DNA of 64,000 nt from Tenodera sinensis (GCA_030765045.1 CM060961.1:143900038-143964037); one strand, 5' to 3'; positions 12,101 to 22,756 are shown, counted from the first letter of the stretch. Numbers and translations are program-made. Notes: generated from the sequence alone by a model not told the origin.

Positions 12101-12330
12101 AAAAATGATGATCTCAGAAAAATAAATCAAAGCAATAAAAAAACTGTGACAATATGGTTTTAAGCTCTCCACTGAAGCTCAAAAATATTATCTATGAACA
12201 GTTAAAAGTGTGATGTATGTACTAAATTCATTCTCTCTCTCTGTAACTAAAAGCACTCATACTTACATCCTTCTACAGAAGCAAAAGTGGCCAGAATGGC
12301 CACTCCAAGGAGGCACCACGAAAGCTGCAT
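23..12330 (-). CDS. GH18 chitinase, 5' part (four coding exons, 3' end outside window)
   Basis: Secreted endochitinase-type enzyme that would hydrolyse beta-1,4 GlcNAc bonds of chitin in cuticle, gut lining or food. Coding exons on the minus strand are 12330-12267, 7764-7493, 6274-6143 and 150-23, all with AG acceptors and GT donors; phases (1, 0, 0, 2) join into 198 codons without a stop. Residues 1-21 are a hydrophobic signal peptide. Residues 23-112 hold the first beta strands of the TIM barrel (VVCYYGSWAVYRPG, KIMVAIGGWNAGS). Residues 137-144 are the GH18 catalytic motif DGFDIDWE with the proton donor Glu144. Residues 157-198 match the following barrel strand (LILSAALSAG, SYDVPGLN). The rest of the barrel and any chitin-binding domain lie left of base 1. 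The family is certain; the insect chitinase group (perhaps the gut-type group IV) is a guess. Introns of 1.2-6 kb are full of transposon remains. Confidence 0.93.
151..1710. other. Chitinase intron 4, left part
   Basis: No coding exon is visible. The only recognisable content is a decayed SINE at about 855-1085, annotated separately. The 72-codon frame around 1322-1540 on the minus strand shows no family resemblance. Confidence 0.5.
855..1085 (-). repeat. Decayed tRNA-derived SINE (family D)
   Basis: Old copy of the SINE seen better preserved at 26909-27169. Shared blocks are a GGGCCTGAGGTTCATTGAA-type segment, then GATAAGGGGAAACCTTGGAAA, then a tRNA-like B box on the minus strand (GTTCAATTC) and a diverged tRNA head. 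It has no clear target duplication. Confidence 0.4.
1711..1893 (-). pseudogene. LINE reverse-transcriptase fragment, inverted
   Basis: The minus strand reads about 60 codons of a LINE polymerase ending around KSPGPDKIHPEFIK, the conserved region just upstream of the RT palm. It matches the same region of the RNase H-bearing LINE at 48590-51605 (FNMEELNIAINNLKSKKSPGPD). It lies head to head with the C-terminal part of the same family at 2128-3300, so it is probably part of one rearranged insertion. Confidence 0.7.
1894..2040 (-). repeat. GC-rich retroposon cassette, copy 1
   Basis: GC-rich segment (blocks GGGGGACCACACCTATCG, CCGGGAGGACTAAATAGG) far from local composition. The reverse complement of 49660-49770 aligns along ~100 bp at roughly 70 percent. 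It joins directly to the inverted RT fragment. Function unknown; perhaps the head of a SINE-like retroposon. Confidence 0.5.
2128..3300 (+). pseudogene. RNase H-bearing LINE, 3' part (degenerate ORF2)
   Basis: C-terminal end of a LINE polyprotein (I superclade by domain order). From 2128 the post-RT region (STPIDAMLALT, QALLQHEKMLRLP) is followed by an RNase H domain with all acidic residues: IYTDGSS, GDIEAIYIAL, ILSDSKAAIQ and NEAADSLAKK. A cysteine/histidine cluster follows (CNDPAEMNEDHLKTC). The frame is broken at 2829 by a nonsense codon plus a one-base loss just before the HCG motif. The element ends at about 3300 in an (AAC)n tail, as does the copy ending at 51600. It is 5' truncated and dead. 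Confidence 0.82.
3301..4720. other. Intronic sequence without recognised features
   Basis: Chitinase intron 4 continues. A moderately GC-rich patch at about 3930-4090 stands out slightly but has no coding pattern. No supported feature is seen. Confidence 0.4.
4735..5420 (-). pseudogene. CR1/Jockey-like LINE, RT C-terminal fragment
   Basis: Minus-strand pieces of a LINE polymerase: VKFLGIIIDENLTF near 5330-5390, LKLIYYRIIHPNLQYSIEVWDS around 5180-5260 (thumb region), and FNKLPNSVKATKGKLFKREL near 4765-4850, which is the C-terminal domain also seen at 25184 and 46970. Stops and shifts separate the pieces. The stretch 4880-4940 carries the same ATGCCAACAAACTTACTGTTG block as the SINE array at 36344. 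Confidence 0.55.
5421..7492. other. Chitinase introns around exon 4
   Basis: Apart from exon 4 (6143-6274) no exon, repeat family or ORF of interest is seen. The 5421-6142 and 6275-7492 segments are AT-rich unique-looking sequence. Confidence 0.4.
6143..6274 (-). other. Chitinase exon 4: catalytic motif
   Basis: 132 bp, exactly 44 codons, phase 0 at both ends (acceptor TTTAG, donor AAG|GTAAG). It encodes the DxxDxDxE catalytic signature as DGFDIDWEYP followed by GQRGG. The three acidic residues and the catalytic Glu are all intact, so the enzyme is predicted to be active. Confidence 0.95.
7493..7764 (-). other. Chitinase exon 3: start of the GH18 barrel
   Basis: 272 bp: two bases complete the split codon and 90 codons follow. 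Acceptor TTACAG, donor CAA|GTAGGT, ending in phase 0. It carries VVCYYGSWA, the PGEGKYDVENIDP substrate-side segment, CTHLVYTF and MVAIGGWN, all hallmarks of chitinase-type GH18 proteins. Confidence 0.93.
7897..8150 (-). repeat. tRNA-derived SINE (family A)
   Basis: The minus strand carries a tRNA-like head (A box region ATATGATCAGAGCAGCTGGA, B box TGGTTCAAATCCC). The body ends in TGGTGACTTACTATGCTGTAAGTACTT. The same body and head occur at 34680-34926 and in the tandem array at 36344-37206. It lies in chitinase intron 2. Confidence 0.6.
8642..9489. repeat. Foldback (near-palindromic) element split by an LTR
   Basis: The right arm at 9399-9489 pairs with 9326-9354 and, beyond the inserted LTR, with 8642-8704. 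With the LTR set aside this is a ~230-bp hairpin with ~92-bp arms, over 90 percent matched, and a 44-bp loop. It resembles a foldback MITE or an inverted duplication. No coding capacity. Confidence 0.75.
8705..9321. mobile_element. Solo LTR (Gypsy-like)
   Basis: 617-bp segment beginning TGAGACGGGA and ending CCCCGTTACA, imperfect inverted ends, flanked on both sides by AAAT (8701-8704 and 9322-9325). Removing it plus one AAAT restores the surrounding palindrome exactly. It is more GC-rich than its flanks. Near its end, GGCGCCCAAAGT at about 9295 resembles a primer-binding site, suggesting that a scrap of the leader was kept. Orientation appears to be plus but is uncertain. Confidence 0.72.
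9738..10460 (+). pseudogene. mariner transposase, degenerate
   Basis: Plus-strand frames, broken by many stops and shifts, give in order: HDKLNKRKVCLKKVP (end of the DNA-binding part), DETWVFQYESKAKQQ with the first catalytic Asp near 10017, the hydrophobic core around LMGA, HSDNTPAHNISAVKTFL with the second Asp near 10276, and FPKVKRA near 10395. This is the mariner family of the Tc1/mariner superfamily (DD34D type). The third Asp region is lost. It sits in chitinase intron 2 and is inactive. Confidence 0.82.
10826..11108. repeat. Short inverted repeat, ~32-bp arms
   Basis: ACTGTATGCCCACGACAAG at about 10830 and its inverse at 11082-11105 match at 23 of 24 core bases, extending to ~29 of 32. 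The 230-bp spacer is non-coding. It could be a MITE, but no target duplication was found. Confidence 0.5.
11146..12045 (+). repeat. 0.9-kb dispersed repeat, copy 1
   Basis: Runs from TTTTTACTTTCTCTACTGG to ACACATCAGATTTTT. It holds a GTCTGTCAGTCTG microsatellite near 11290-11335 and a conserved block CTTGCACCTACAAGGAAATA near 11897. Inverted copy at 15575-16455, internally deleted copy at 14525-15155, terminal scrap near 33775-33825. No protein similarity seen; class unknown. It lies in chitinase intron 2. Confidence 0.7.
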
Positions 12331-12345
12331 CACAGAGCTTGCAAA
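12267..12345 (-). other. Chitinase exon 2: start codon and signal peptide
   Basis: Follows a pyrimidine-rich acceptor (TTTAG) and has 15 bp of leader before the ATG at 12330-12328. It encodes a 21-residue hydrophobic signal peptide beginning MQLSWCLLG and ends GGAT|GTAAG in phase 1, so one base passes to exon 3. This ATG is the first in the spliced leader. Confidence 0.85.
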
Positions 12346-12902
12346 CTAAACAAAAAAAGAAACAAAAATAAAAATATTATTCATTTTGGTACTACTGAAC
12401 AGTTCACTGTAATTTAAGATGTTTTAATTTCTTAAGCTGAAATATATTTTGAACTGAAATGTTTTGCACTACAGGGGCCTACAAAAATGTTTGATCAAGC
12501 ATGAAAATGAATCTACAGTTAAGTTATTTAATTACAATGAAAATATTATGGATTATGATCATAAAAATAAGAATTATTTTAACCAAGTGTGTTTCTATAA
12601 CATCATATTTTTAGCTGGTTTAAAAGTTCACTAAACACTTAAGTTATATAGATTGATAGCTACAAGTCCTTGTAATATAATTGTATTTCTTAATACATTT
12701 TTACCCTGATAAATTAGACAATTTATTTATTGCTCCATAACTTAAACATTACATGGAGATACATATGTTTATGAAGTCTGTTGTAACATTGAGAAAATTA
12801 CTGAACAGTAATCTAATATTTTAAGGTGTTGTTAATTGTGCAATTTCACTAAATTAGTATCTAATGTGAAAGAATTTTCCTAATAAGAGATAATGTTCTT
12901 AC

Positions 12903-12928
12903 CTTGTGTGTTTAGAAGACAAGAGTGC
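12903..12928 (-). other. 5' UTR exon 1 of chitinase
   Basis: Short untranslated leader between the inferred start site and the donor AAG|GTAAG (GT at 12902-12901). It contains no ATG. It would splice over a 557-bp intron to the acceptor at 12346-12347. The right-hand boundary is approximate. Confidence 0.5.
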
Positions 12929-12952
12929 AATGTGTAACATGCCATTGCTGCT

Positions 12953-12959
12953 TTATATA
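12953..12959 (-). promoter_or_regulatory. TATA box of the chitinase gene
   Basis: Minus-strand TATATAA about 30 bp upstream of a short untranslated exon that ends in a perfect donor. The likely start of transcription is near 12928, in TTGCACTCTT on the minus strand. The start site itself is inferred from spacing only. Confidence 0.6.
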
Positions 12960-13494
12960 CCCATGGTGAGTGGCAACTAATATTGACACTGTTATCAGGT
13001 AATTACACACTGCATTAACAGCACAGATGGTAAGCAATAGCAGCTGATTTATTAGAACACAGTTGTCTATTATTAGCACAGAAAGTGGTAAACATAAAAC
13101 TGCTGGAGAATTGTGCTATTTATAGCTTTATAAACTATGGAGAAAAGGTTGGAGACAAAATAAAATGGCATATATAAAACTGTGCTGTAGAATAACTATC
13201 TATGTACTTATATAATTTGCATATGTTATGGATTAATCTTATAATTGATTTCATTGAAAATAAATATTTATTATTTTTATTTTAAAATATTATGCAGGTA
13301 TTAAAATATTAAAGTTCTATAAAACATTGTTAAAAGATTTTTTAGGCTCCACAAATTCAGTTTGATTGGATACTGAGCAACTACTTGCTGTTAAGGAAAT
13401 TTCTGCACTAGCACTGCATCATAACTGCAACTTTTAAGGTTGTTGGCCATTGTATGACACAAATGTTTGATTTTTCTTGCATCGTGCTTTTATG
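12960..13494. other. Region upstream of the chitinase promoter
   Basis: AT-rich sequence upstream of the TATA box, with no ORF and no recognised repeat. Proximal regulatory sites would be expected here, but none can be named from sequence. Confidence 0.35.
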
Positions 13495-13762
13495 AGGTGA
13501 TGTCTTGGTCAAGTGATAAGACTGATCATCCCTCACCAAGGCAGTCTGAGTTCGATCCAGGGGAGTATATATGGGATTTGTGGTGGACAAAGTGACATCT
13601 GGGCAGATTTCCTCTGGGTTCTCTGGTTTTCCTTGACATTCATTGTACAACTGCTCTGAATCACTTTTCCTTTCAACCATTTCACCTTCATTTCATATCA
13701 TCTCCTTCCTTACCCTCATACTAGGTTTTGGGCTGATCATCCATCCTGGAAATCGTGTCGGT
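13495..13762 (+). repeat. tRNA-derived SINE (family C)
   Basis: tRNA-like head with A box TGGTCAAGTGATAAGACTG and B box GAGTTCGATCC. The body contains ATGGGATTTGTGGTGGACAA and CCTCTGGGTTCTCTGGTTTT, shared with the reverse-strand copy at 23706-23952. It is followed directly by a family B SINE. Confidence 0.7.
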
Positions 13763-13985
13763 CTGGGTGGCGGCTCAGTTGGTTAGACGCTGGCCTAAAG
13801 TGTGCTTAAAAATGACAGCTCCATATCAGAAGATTTACTGACATGTAAAAGAACTCCTGCAGGACAAAATTCCGGCACACTGGCGATACTTATGTGATCC
13901 TGGCATTTGACAGCGCCGTTAAACAACAAAAAATTTTTTTGATATTGTCTCAGATTCAGTCTGTCTGATCCTCGACAAACATCTG
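13763..13985 (+). repeat. tRNA-derived SINE (family B), B box deleted
   Basis: Head GGCTCAGTTGGTTAGACGC, then an abrupt jump past the B box to the body (GACAGCTCCATATCAG, AAAATTCCGGCACACTGGCG, GACAGCGCCGTTAAACAA). The body matches the fuller copy at 21205-21425 closely. Confidence 0.7.
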
Positions 13986-14524
13986 ACATCAGGTGATGAC
14001 TTATAAGTCTGGAGGGTGTAAGTTCTCCACATGAAGAGGCTAAATAGGGAAAGAAGAAAAATATGCTTTTATATTTATTGTATCTCTTTTAATTTAGACA
14101 AAAAATTATGATCCCCTCTTATTTTTCTAGTTTTATAACTTTTTAAGACACCCCATTATTGTACCTATTCCAAACATTGAGAGCAAATGGGAGAAATTCA
14201 ATATTTAGGTAAAAGAACCAATATAATGAACACAAAATCACCACAGATACAGCAGTGCTTACCTCAAGGAACTGTTCTAGATTTGGTTATGTAAAGTCAA
14301 TGTTTGACACTACATCACTTACTTATTTGAAAAAGGAAATCATGCTGCAGGAGTTTATGTTTCAATTCTATGTTCCTTGTTGACTCCCACACCATTCATT
14401 GTGATGGTTGGCATTGTCTCTAGTGGTGACTGCATGAACCTCTGCATAAGTAGGTTGCTTGGCAGGATTTCGAAATTAAAAACGTGTTTTCTGTTTCTCC
14501 AAATGTAGATGTGTTAATAACTAT

Positions 14525-14712
14525 GAGTTATTTTTACTTTCTCCACTACATATAGGGAGCAGGGCACGTACTGTATTCCACACAAAAGTTTGATGTTAGA
14601 TTTCACCAGAAATATGTTTTGATGGCACCTGAATAAAAAGCAAGCATCTTTACAAAAAGGTCCGTGTGTGTGTGTGTGTATGTGTGTATGTGTGTGTGTG
14701 CATGTGTGTGTG

Positions 14713-14746
<34 letters not shown>

Positions 14747-15155
14747 CATGTGTGTGTGTCTATCAGTCTTTGAACAGCATAACTCACAAATGAAAAATCA
14801 GTTAAAAACCAAATTTGGCATTTAAATTTAATATCCCTTCGGAAATATTCTTTGTTATTTGTGTGAGTTTTGCAATACTTATACTTTCCTCAAATGGGAG
14901 CTTGTTATTCACTCTTTTCTTTCTTAGCTATGCAAGAGAATGGAATTTCACAGTCTTCATATTGAAGGATTTGATGTTTGCTCAAAGCCTACTATATTCA
15001 CATATCCCCTTGCACCTACAAGAAAATATACAATAATATAATTTCTGCAAATGTTTATCTTGATTAAGATGAAGAAGATAGAGGAATAATAGTTTATAAG
15101 AATAGTTAGTACAAGAGCAGCGAAAGACATGTGAGTACAACTCATCAGATTTTTC
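14525..15155 (+). repeat. 0.9-kb dispersed repeat, copy 2 (internally deleted)
   Basis: Matches both ends of the repeat at 11146-12045 but lacks ~300 bp of its middle. Its microsatellite is an expanded (TG)n of about 100 bp at 14663-14760. It ends in the same AACTCATCAGATTTTT. Confidence 0.65.
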
Positions 15156-15574
15156 CTGAAATATTCTTGACTACTATCAGATTTATGTTTATTTTGTTTT
15201 AGTCTTTCCAAAAATGCCCAGCTGCTGCAGCTACTTAACCCTCTATTGCTGTAATTATATTTCTGCTTAGACAGCTCCTCCTCTAATTCCCAATCTGGCT
15301 TTCATATCCCTTTTGCAGACACCACAACCAAAGTGGTTTGAACAGCTGTGATTTTAGAGTAATATGCAATTGACAGGCATCCATTCAAAGTCCAATGCTG
15401 TGAGTTTGAATCCCAGAAAGTAGTAAAATGTGACTGTGGTGAAGAACAAGTAGTATCCAAATAAAATAACTAGTGCAATGGCATACTTGGATGCTGATGG
15501 GGTTACTTTTGAATGCAGTTATAGGAATTTTTTTGTCATTTCTTAAAAAGTTCCACAATTTTACTGAAAAAAAA

Positions 15575-16455
15575 TCTGATTTGCTGCACTCACATGACTT
15601 TCTCTACTCTTGTACTAACCATTCTTACAAACTCTTATTCCTATATCTTCTTCGTGTTGGTTGAGATAAACATTTGTACAAATTATCTTATTGCTTATTT
15701 CCTTGTAGGTGCAAGGGGAATATAAGAATACAGTAGGCTTTGAGCGATAGTCAAACCTTTTAAAGCTTTGAGTTTCTGTTCTCTTTGCATACTTAACGTA
15801 TAAAAAAATGAACAACGATGTTCTATTTCACGAAAGTTTCAGGATTTTTGAAAATGACACAAATAACAAAGAATATCTCTGAAATGGTTCACTCTGCAAA
15901 AACATTTATTCAGACATAAATTGTGTGTTTTAGTGAGATCTACATTTTTTGTATGGTAAGATTTTGTCTATCTCTTATGGTTTGCGAGTTATTCAAAAGT
16001 TGTCCAGAGTAAACAGGACTACATGGTCTATAGCCAGAAAACTCAAAATATGCATTTAATTGTCATACAAATATCTTAAACATGTGGCATTATAATCAAA
16101 ATCGTTAGAGCCACTTTCAAGAAAATCAACATTTTTTAAACATTTTCCATGTAAAGGCTAATTTAGGGTGGAACTATTTTCTTCAGAATCTTCATGTTGC
16201 ATCCTTGAAAGACATTAAACTTAAATACCAACTTCGGTTTTTAACCAACTTTTCATTTTTGAGTTATGCTATCCACAGACTGACAGACAGACACAGACTG
16301 AAAGACAGATACACACACACACATATCTTTTTCTAAAACTGCTTTTTTTTGTACTCTGGGGGTCTCAAAACATATATTTCCAGTGGAATCTCGACATCAA
16401 ATTTTTGGATGGAATAGAATACTTCCTCTTCTTACCAGTAGAGAAAGTAAAAAAT
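15575..16455 (-). repeat. 0.9-kb dispersed repeat, copy 3 (inverted)
   Basis: Reverse-complement counterpart of 11146-12045 over the whole length, from AAAAATCTGATTTGCTGCAC to CAGTAGAGAAAGTAAAAA, at an estimated 80-85 percent identity. Not coding. Confidence 0.7.
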
Positions 16456-16879
16456 TAATGTCCTTGCATATGAAATAATTGAAATACTTGTATTTTATTG
16501 TTGCAGGTTAGTATAAGAAGAAATTAGTAAACGATAAGTTAATAGAAATCTTAAACTTTACCAAAACGCAGTTGTATAAAACATACTACACCAGGCTATA
16601 AGGATTTAAGATTTATAGCTTTCACAGTAAGTGTTATTAATCAAAGCTTCACAGATGATTAACTGTGTCAAGTTTATGAAGATCGGGCTTTTGGCCATTC
16701 TATACTGTATGGCCTTCATCAGGATTTGAATGAAATAACAGTACTCTGCTTGCTATAGTTTATACACCTATAGCTATATATGGTTAAATAAAACTCTTAG
16801 GGTACTATAAAGAACAAAAATAAGCAAGATGAATAATAACAGTGGGAAGATATTATGTAAAAGCAGAAATACTGTGGGA

Positions 16880-17780
16880 AGAAAAGAAAGTAGAGGAAGT
16901 CGTGTGAATGTAATATGTCACATTTTTACTTCAGTCATGTAGAAATGTGTATGAATTGTTTATTGAAGAGGAAGTAGAGAAGGACAGGTTATTCTATTTC
17001 ATAAAAAGTGAGTAGAGAAAACTGTGTGGATGTAATACATTGCAATACTGTTTCAAACATATAGACAATTGAATGAATTAATGTAATTAATGTTTTTCAC
17101 ACAAGAGCCGTACGTAGCATATAATTGGAAAGGGTAGAGTGAGACTGAAAAATTGAATACCATGACCAGGATTTGAACCATGGATCTACAGTTACCGTCC
17201 GGCTGCTCCAACATTTGTCAGTCTGGAAGAGCAGCCAGACAGTAACCGGTAGATCCGTGCTTCAAATCCTGGTCATGGCATTCATTTTTTCAGCCTCACT
17301 CTACCCTTTCCAATTGAATTAATTATTTTTAGAACAGGGATTAGAGAAAGAAGTGTGATTGTGTTTTATAAAAGGAAATTGAGCAGAGAAAACTGTATGA
17401 ATGTGATACATTATATTTCTATTTCAAAAATTTAGAACATTGTGTGAATTGTTTGTAGAAGAGGAAGTGGAGAAATAACTGTGATTGTATTTTGTAAAAC
17501 AAAAGAGAGTAGAGAAAATCATGTGAATCCAGTATGTTACACTTCTATTTCAATTATAAAAAATTGTACAAATTGTATGTTGAAGGGTAGGTAGAGAAGG
17601 GTATATGAATGTGCTCTGTAAAGAAAAGTGTGTAGAGAAAACCATGTGAATGTCATACATGTTTCTATTTCAATCATAGACAGTTGCATGATGAAGGACA
17701 AGCAGAGAAGGATATGTGAATGTGTTACATAAAAGAAAACCAATTAAAGAAAATCATGTGGATGTAATATGCTACATAGT
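16880..17780 (+). repeat. Degenerate tandem repeat, ~120-bp unit
   Basis: A block of the type GTAGAGAAAACTGTGTGGAT followed by GTAATACATT and CTATTTCAA recurs near 16891, 17012, 17384, 17510, 17632 and 17747, spaced 115-126 bp apart except across the SINE hairpin at 17123-17316. Units are only ~65-75 percent alike, so the array is old. Confidence 0.6.
17123..17316. repeat. Two family A SINE heads as a hairpin
   Basis: Arms 17123-17209 and 17228-17316 are inverted copies (~85 percent identical) separated by ~18 bp. Each arm carries the tRNA-like B box (GGATTTGAACC and inverse) and the flank GGAAAGGGTAGAGTGAG. The pair interrupts the 120-bp tandem array. Confidence 0.75.
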
Positions 17781-17839
17781 AAAATGGATAGCATAAAAAT
17801 CTTATCTGTGAAAAAATACATATGCATGACAAATTTTGC

Positions 17840-18236
17840 AGTGATTGGTCAAGTGGCCCCAGGCATTGCTGTAAGTAGATATCCCTTCGTGCATTTAAAG
17901 AGTTGCAGAATGCACCTATGGCAATTCTAGCCTTAGATGTCAATGGCATGTTCCACCTCTCAGCAACGACATGAGATAAAAGCCAGTTATAATAGCGTAT
18001 TTAGTCCATTATAATACAGATTAACAGTATAAACAACCAAAAAGGTCTCACATTACTACAGGACCTTTATTTTCCAGGGAATAAACTCATTTCTGTATAT
18101 GGTACTATTGTCTAACATTACAGATTACAGATTGTAAAGTGCAAGCATGAGGGCACATAATGTTTCATTGGCATTTGATCATTTCTTATTAATGTTATTG
18201 TTGTATTTTTATCATCATCATCAGCAGCAGCAGCAT
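17840..18236 (+). repeat. Left arm of a ~3.9-kb inverted repeat
   Basis: Inverse of 21132-21204 plus 21426-21715. Well-matched blocks are CCAAAAAGGTCTCACATTAC, TTATTTTCCAGGGAATAAAC and GTGCAAGCATGAGGGCAC. It leads directly into a TTA array, as the right arm does into TAA, so this could be a retroposon with a trinucleotide tail present twice, tail to tail. Confidence 0.75.
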
Positions 18237-18248
18237 TATGATGATTAT

Positions 18249-19505
<1,257 letters not shown>

Positions 19506-19564
19506 GTGTTATGACTTATTATTATTATGATTATTATTTTCATTGTTATCATAGCATCATCATC

Positions 19565-19738
19565 GTCACTACCACCACCCCCACCCCCTCAACCACCACC
19601 CCATACCCACCCCCACCCCCACCATGATCACGACTACCACCCCCACACCCACCACTCCACCCCCATAACCATCACCCCCACCACCACCACCACATCCACC
19701 TCCATCTCTACCCCCACCACGACCACCACCACAATCAT
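19565..19738 (+). repeat. C-rich CCA/CCC repeat
   Basis: Strand-asymmetric CCACCC/ACCCCC tract following the TTA array, almost free of G on the plus strand. The runs of C separated by CA could form an i-motif on this strand and G-quadruplexes on the other. Confidence 0.85.
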
Positions 19739-20154
19739 CATCAAATACCACTGTTATGCTGACTTCATTCATAGGATCGGTGTTCAAAATGATGCCCATG
19801 TTAATTAATACAATGTTCCAACTACCTCTTGCATCCATATGGACATTTTTGAGAACTGAGGGTGTAACAGAGGTACATGTTTCAACATCCATTGTTGTAA
19901 GACCTCTTGTTTGAGGTGATCTATTTCAATTGCAATATTCTTCATGTTACTCCAAAACAAATAGTCTAATAGGATTACAGCAGTAGAGCTTGGTGAACAA
20001 AAGATTGGGCCACCTAGGTCAATTCAGCGTCCAGGGGAAAACTAATTGAAATGGAGCTTTGAAGATTCATAATAGTAAGGTGCAGCACCATCTTGATGGA
20101 ACCAGTGTTTTAACACAAGTCATACTAGAACCTCATCAAGAAAATCCTAAAGAT

Positions 20155-20660
20155 CACCTTGTAGGAATTCCAAGATGCCAGGGTGCTCTATGTCTGACTG
20201 GGAGTAAGACAAATCCAATAACACTGACCCCATTATCCTTGGGGTCAATCATTTTCGTACTCAGTGAGGATTGTGAGGGTTGCAGTAGTGTATGTTGTCT
20301 CTGAACAGTGGTATCATTGCTGAAATAGCATTTGTCGCTCCAAAGAACACTTTCAAGAAAGACAGGAGTGTCGACAAGCACTTCTCGACATCCTCCTGCA
20401 CTATGTAGGGCAGAATCATTGCCATAGAGTTGTTGAGGTGAACTCTGTATGGACGCCATACGTATTCCTAAAAAATAATAGTAATACAATGATGATGATA
20501 CGACGACAATGATGATGATGATGACGACATGGATGATGATGACGATGATGACAATGACAACGGCAATGATGATGACAAGTACTTCCCAACATCCTTGTGC
20601 ACTATGTTGTGCAAAATCATTGCCATACAGTTGTTGAGGTGAACTCCATAAGGATGCCAT
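20155..20660 (-). pseudogene. Transposase remnant (Tc1/mariner superfamily), duplicated
   Basis: The minus strand holds SPQQLYGNDSALHSAGGC, then FLESVLWSDKCYFSNDTTVQ, resembling the first-Asp region (LWSDE.YFSNDG-type) of the insect transposase group also seen at 22230-22700. A ~115-bp part (20376-20490) is repeated at 20576-20690, with a GATGAT-rich microsatellite between. Only a scrap of the protein remains. Confidence 0.45.
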
Positions 20661-20689
20661 GCCTATTCCTACAAAATAATAGTAATGTA

Positions 20690-21119
<430 letters not shown>

Positions 21120-21131
21120 AAAGACAACAAT

Positions 21132-21715
21132 AGCATGAATATGAAATGAACAAATGCCAGTGAAACATTACGTGCCCTCATGCTTGCACTTTACAACCTG
21201 TGTTAGTCTGGATGACCCAATTGGTTAGATGTTGGCCTTGTTATCCCAAGGTCATGGTTTCAAATCCGGACCAGACCGATGGTTTTTATGTATGCTTAAA
21301 AACAACAGCTCCATGTCAGTAAATTTACTGGCATGTAAAGGAACTCCTACAGGGCAAAATTCTCGCACACTGGTAATGCTGATGTGATCCTGGCAATTGA
21401 CAGCATCGTTAAACAATAAATGTAATGTTAGACAATAGCACCATATATAGGAATGAGTTTATACCCTGGAAAATAAAGATCTTGTAGTAAAGTGAGACCT
21501 TTTTGGTTGTTGATACTGTTATTCTCTACTATCATGGACTAAACATGCTAGTTTAACTGCCTCTGATCTCAACGTCTTTGCTGAGAGGCAGAACATGCCA
21601 CTAGCCTCTCTGTGGCTAGAGTTACTCTACTGCGTTCTGCCACTCTTTTAATGCACTTAAGAGATATCTGCTTATGGTGATGTCGGGTGAAGTGGGCCAC
21701 CTGGTATATATAGGA
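21132..21715 (-). repeat. Right arm of the ~3.9-kb inverted repeat
   Basis: Inverse of 17840-18236 at an estimated 75-90 percent identity, split at 21205-21425 by a family B SINE that the left arm lacks. The split gives the order of events: the inverted pair existed before the SINE arrived. Confidence 0.75.
21205..21425 (+). repeat. tRNA-derived SINE (family B), best copy
   Basis: tRNA-like head with A box ATTGGTTAGATGTTGGCC and B box GTTTCAAATCC. The body (CAGCTCCATGTCAGTAAATT, GGCAAAATTCTCGCACACTG) ends in GTTAAACAATAAA. It is inserted in the right arm of the large inverted repeat. Confidence 0.8.
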
Positions 21716-22220
21716 TGGATCAGGTTATCATCAAATGATTTTAAGGCATTTTATTATCAGGAATGTATGTAAACATCTTATTATCGAGCTAGTGGGCATT
21801 AAAATTAATGAAATACTGCATTGGATTAGATGAAATTCCACCAAACAGGTTGTTTAGTATTTTTACTACAAGACATAAGGAGGGTTTTGAAATAACAATA
21901 GCATGTATCCTCAATTGTAACAATACAAAATCCTGTTTTAAATATTGATTTAATTATTTGGCACTAAATCATGTGCTCTGAAGCAGGCCAAATCTTGTAC
22001 CTGATCTATAACACATGTTATTGTTAATAACATATGCAAACGCTAGCATTAGTGTTCAAATTTTCTCCACCATTAATGGTTCAAACATGGTTAAAATAAG
22101 AACAAAGCAATAATTGAACAAGCACATAAGTGTTTATAAACCATATTCAAAATGATAGTGCTGGACTTCAGAGCATAGTGGTAGCATCATAGTAATGACT
22201 GCTGAGTTCTTAAAAATAAC
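21716..22220. other. No recognised feature
   Basis: AT-rich sequence between the large inverted repeat and the transposase remnant at 22230. No ORF or repeat family could be supported. Confidence 0.35.
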
Positions 22221-22229
22221 AGGCATAGA

Positions 22230-22700
22230 ACTAGTAGCATCAAATGCTACAAAGATCTTAGGCTTTAGCTCCTCTTCACTATTAATTGGCACCTCATTCA
22301 CAAGAATCTGAATATATACCCAAAAGAAAAAAAAAATCCAAAGGGGTAGATCTAATGAATGTGATGGCCATGTAATTGTGATACACTTCGAAAATCCCTT
22401 ACATCACCGGAATAATGCCTTGTAACAACATTGAATGGTGTAATCTAAAGGACACCTTCCAGAAATTCTAGCAAAATGTGTTGTAAGAACTGTAGGTGTC
22501 CCATTAAATGTGGAGGTAGTAGGTAGAGCCCTATGAGTGTGTCATTCACAAAGCCAGCCCAAAAGTTCATTACAAATCAGTGTATCGTATTTCTAATAGC
22601 TCTAGAATTATCCTGTGCCCAAATGAAACTGTTACAGTTTCCATCCACAATATGGTTGTAGAAAATCTCAGTTGATCGATGCGTTTAAGAAGAAACACTG
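22230..22700 (-). pseudogene. Transposase remnant, Tc1/mariner superfamily
   Basis: Minus-strand frames contain NFWAGFVNDTLIGLYLLPP near 22510-22570, FLQHILPEFLEGV near 22440-22480 and VRDFRSVSQLHGHHI near 22350-22400. These correspond to the central catalytic-core segment of insect DDE transposases of the (NVWAGI...GPYLLP) type. Frames are broken, the catalytic triad is not recoverable, and the flanks are 100-bp tandem repeats. Confidence 0.6.
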
Positions 22701-22756
22701 GACAGACTATAGTTGAGGTGGAAAGTTATCTGGCTCCAGTGCTTGAACTTGAGTGA

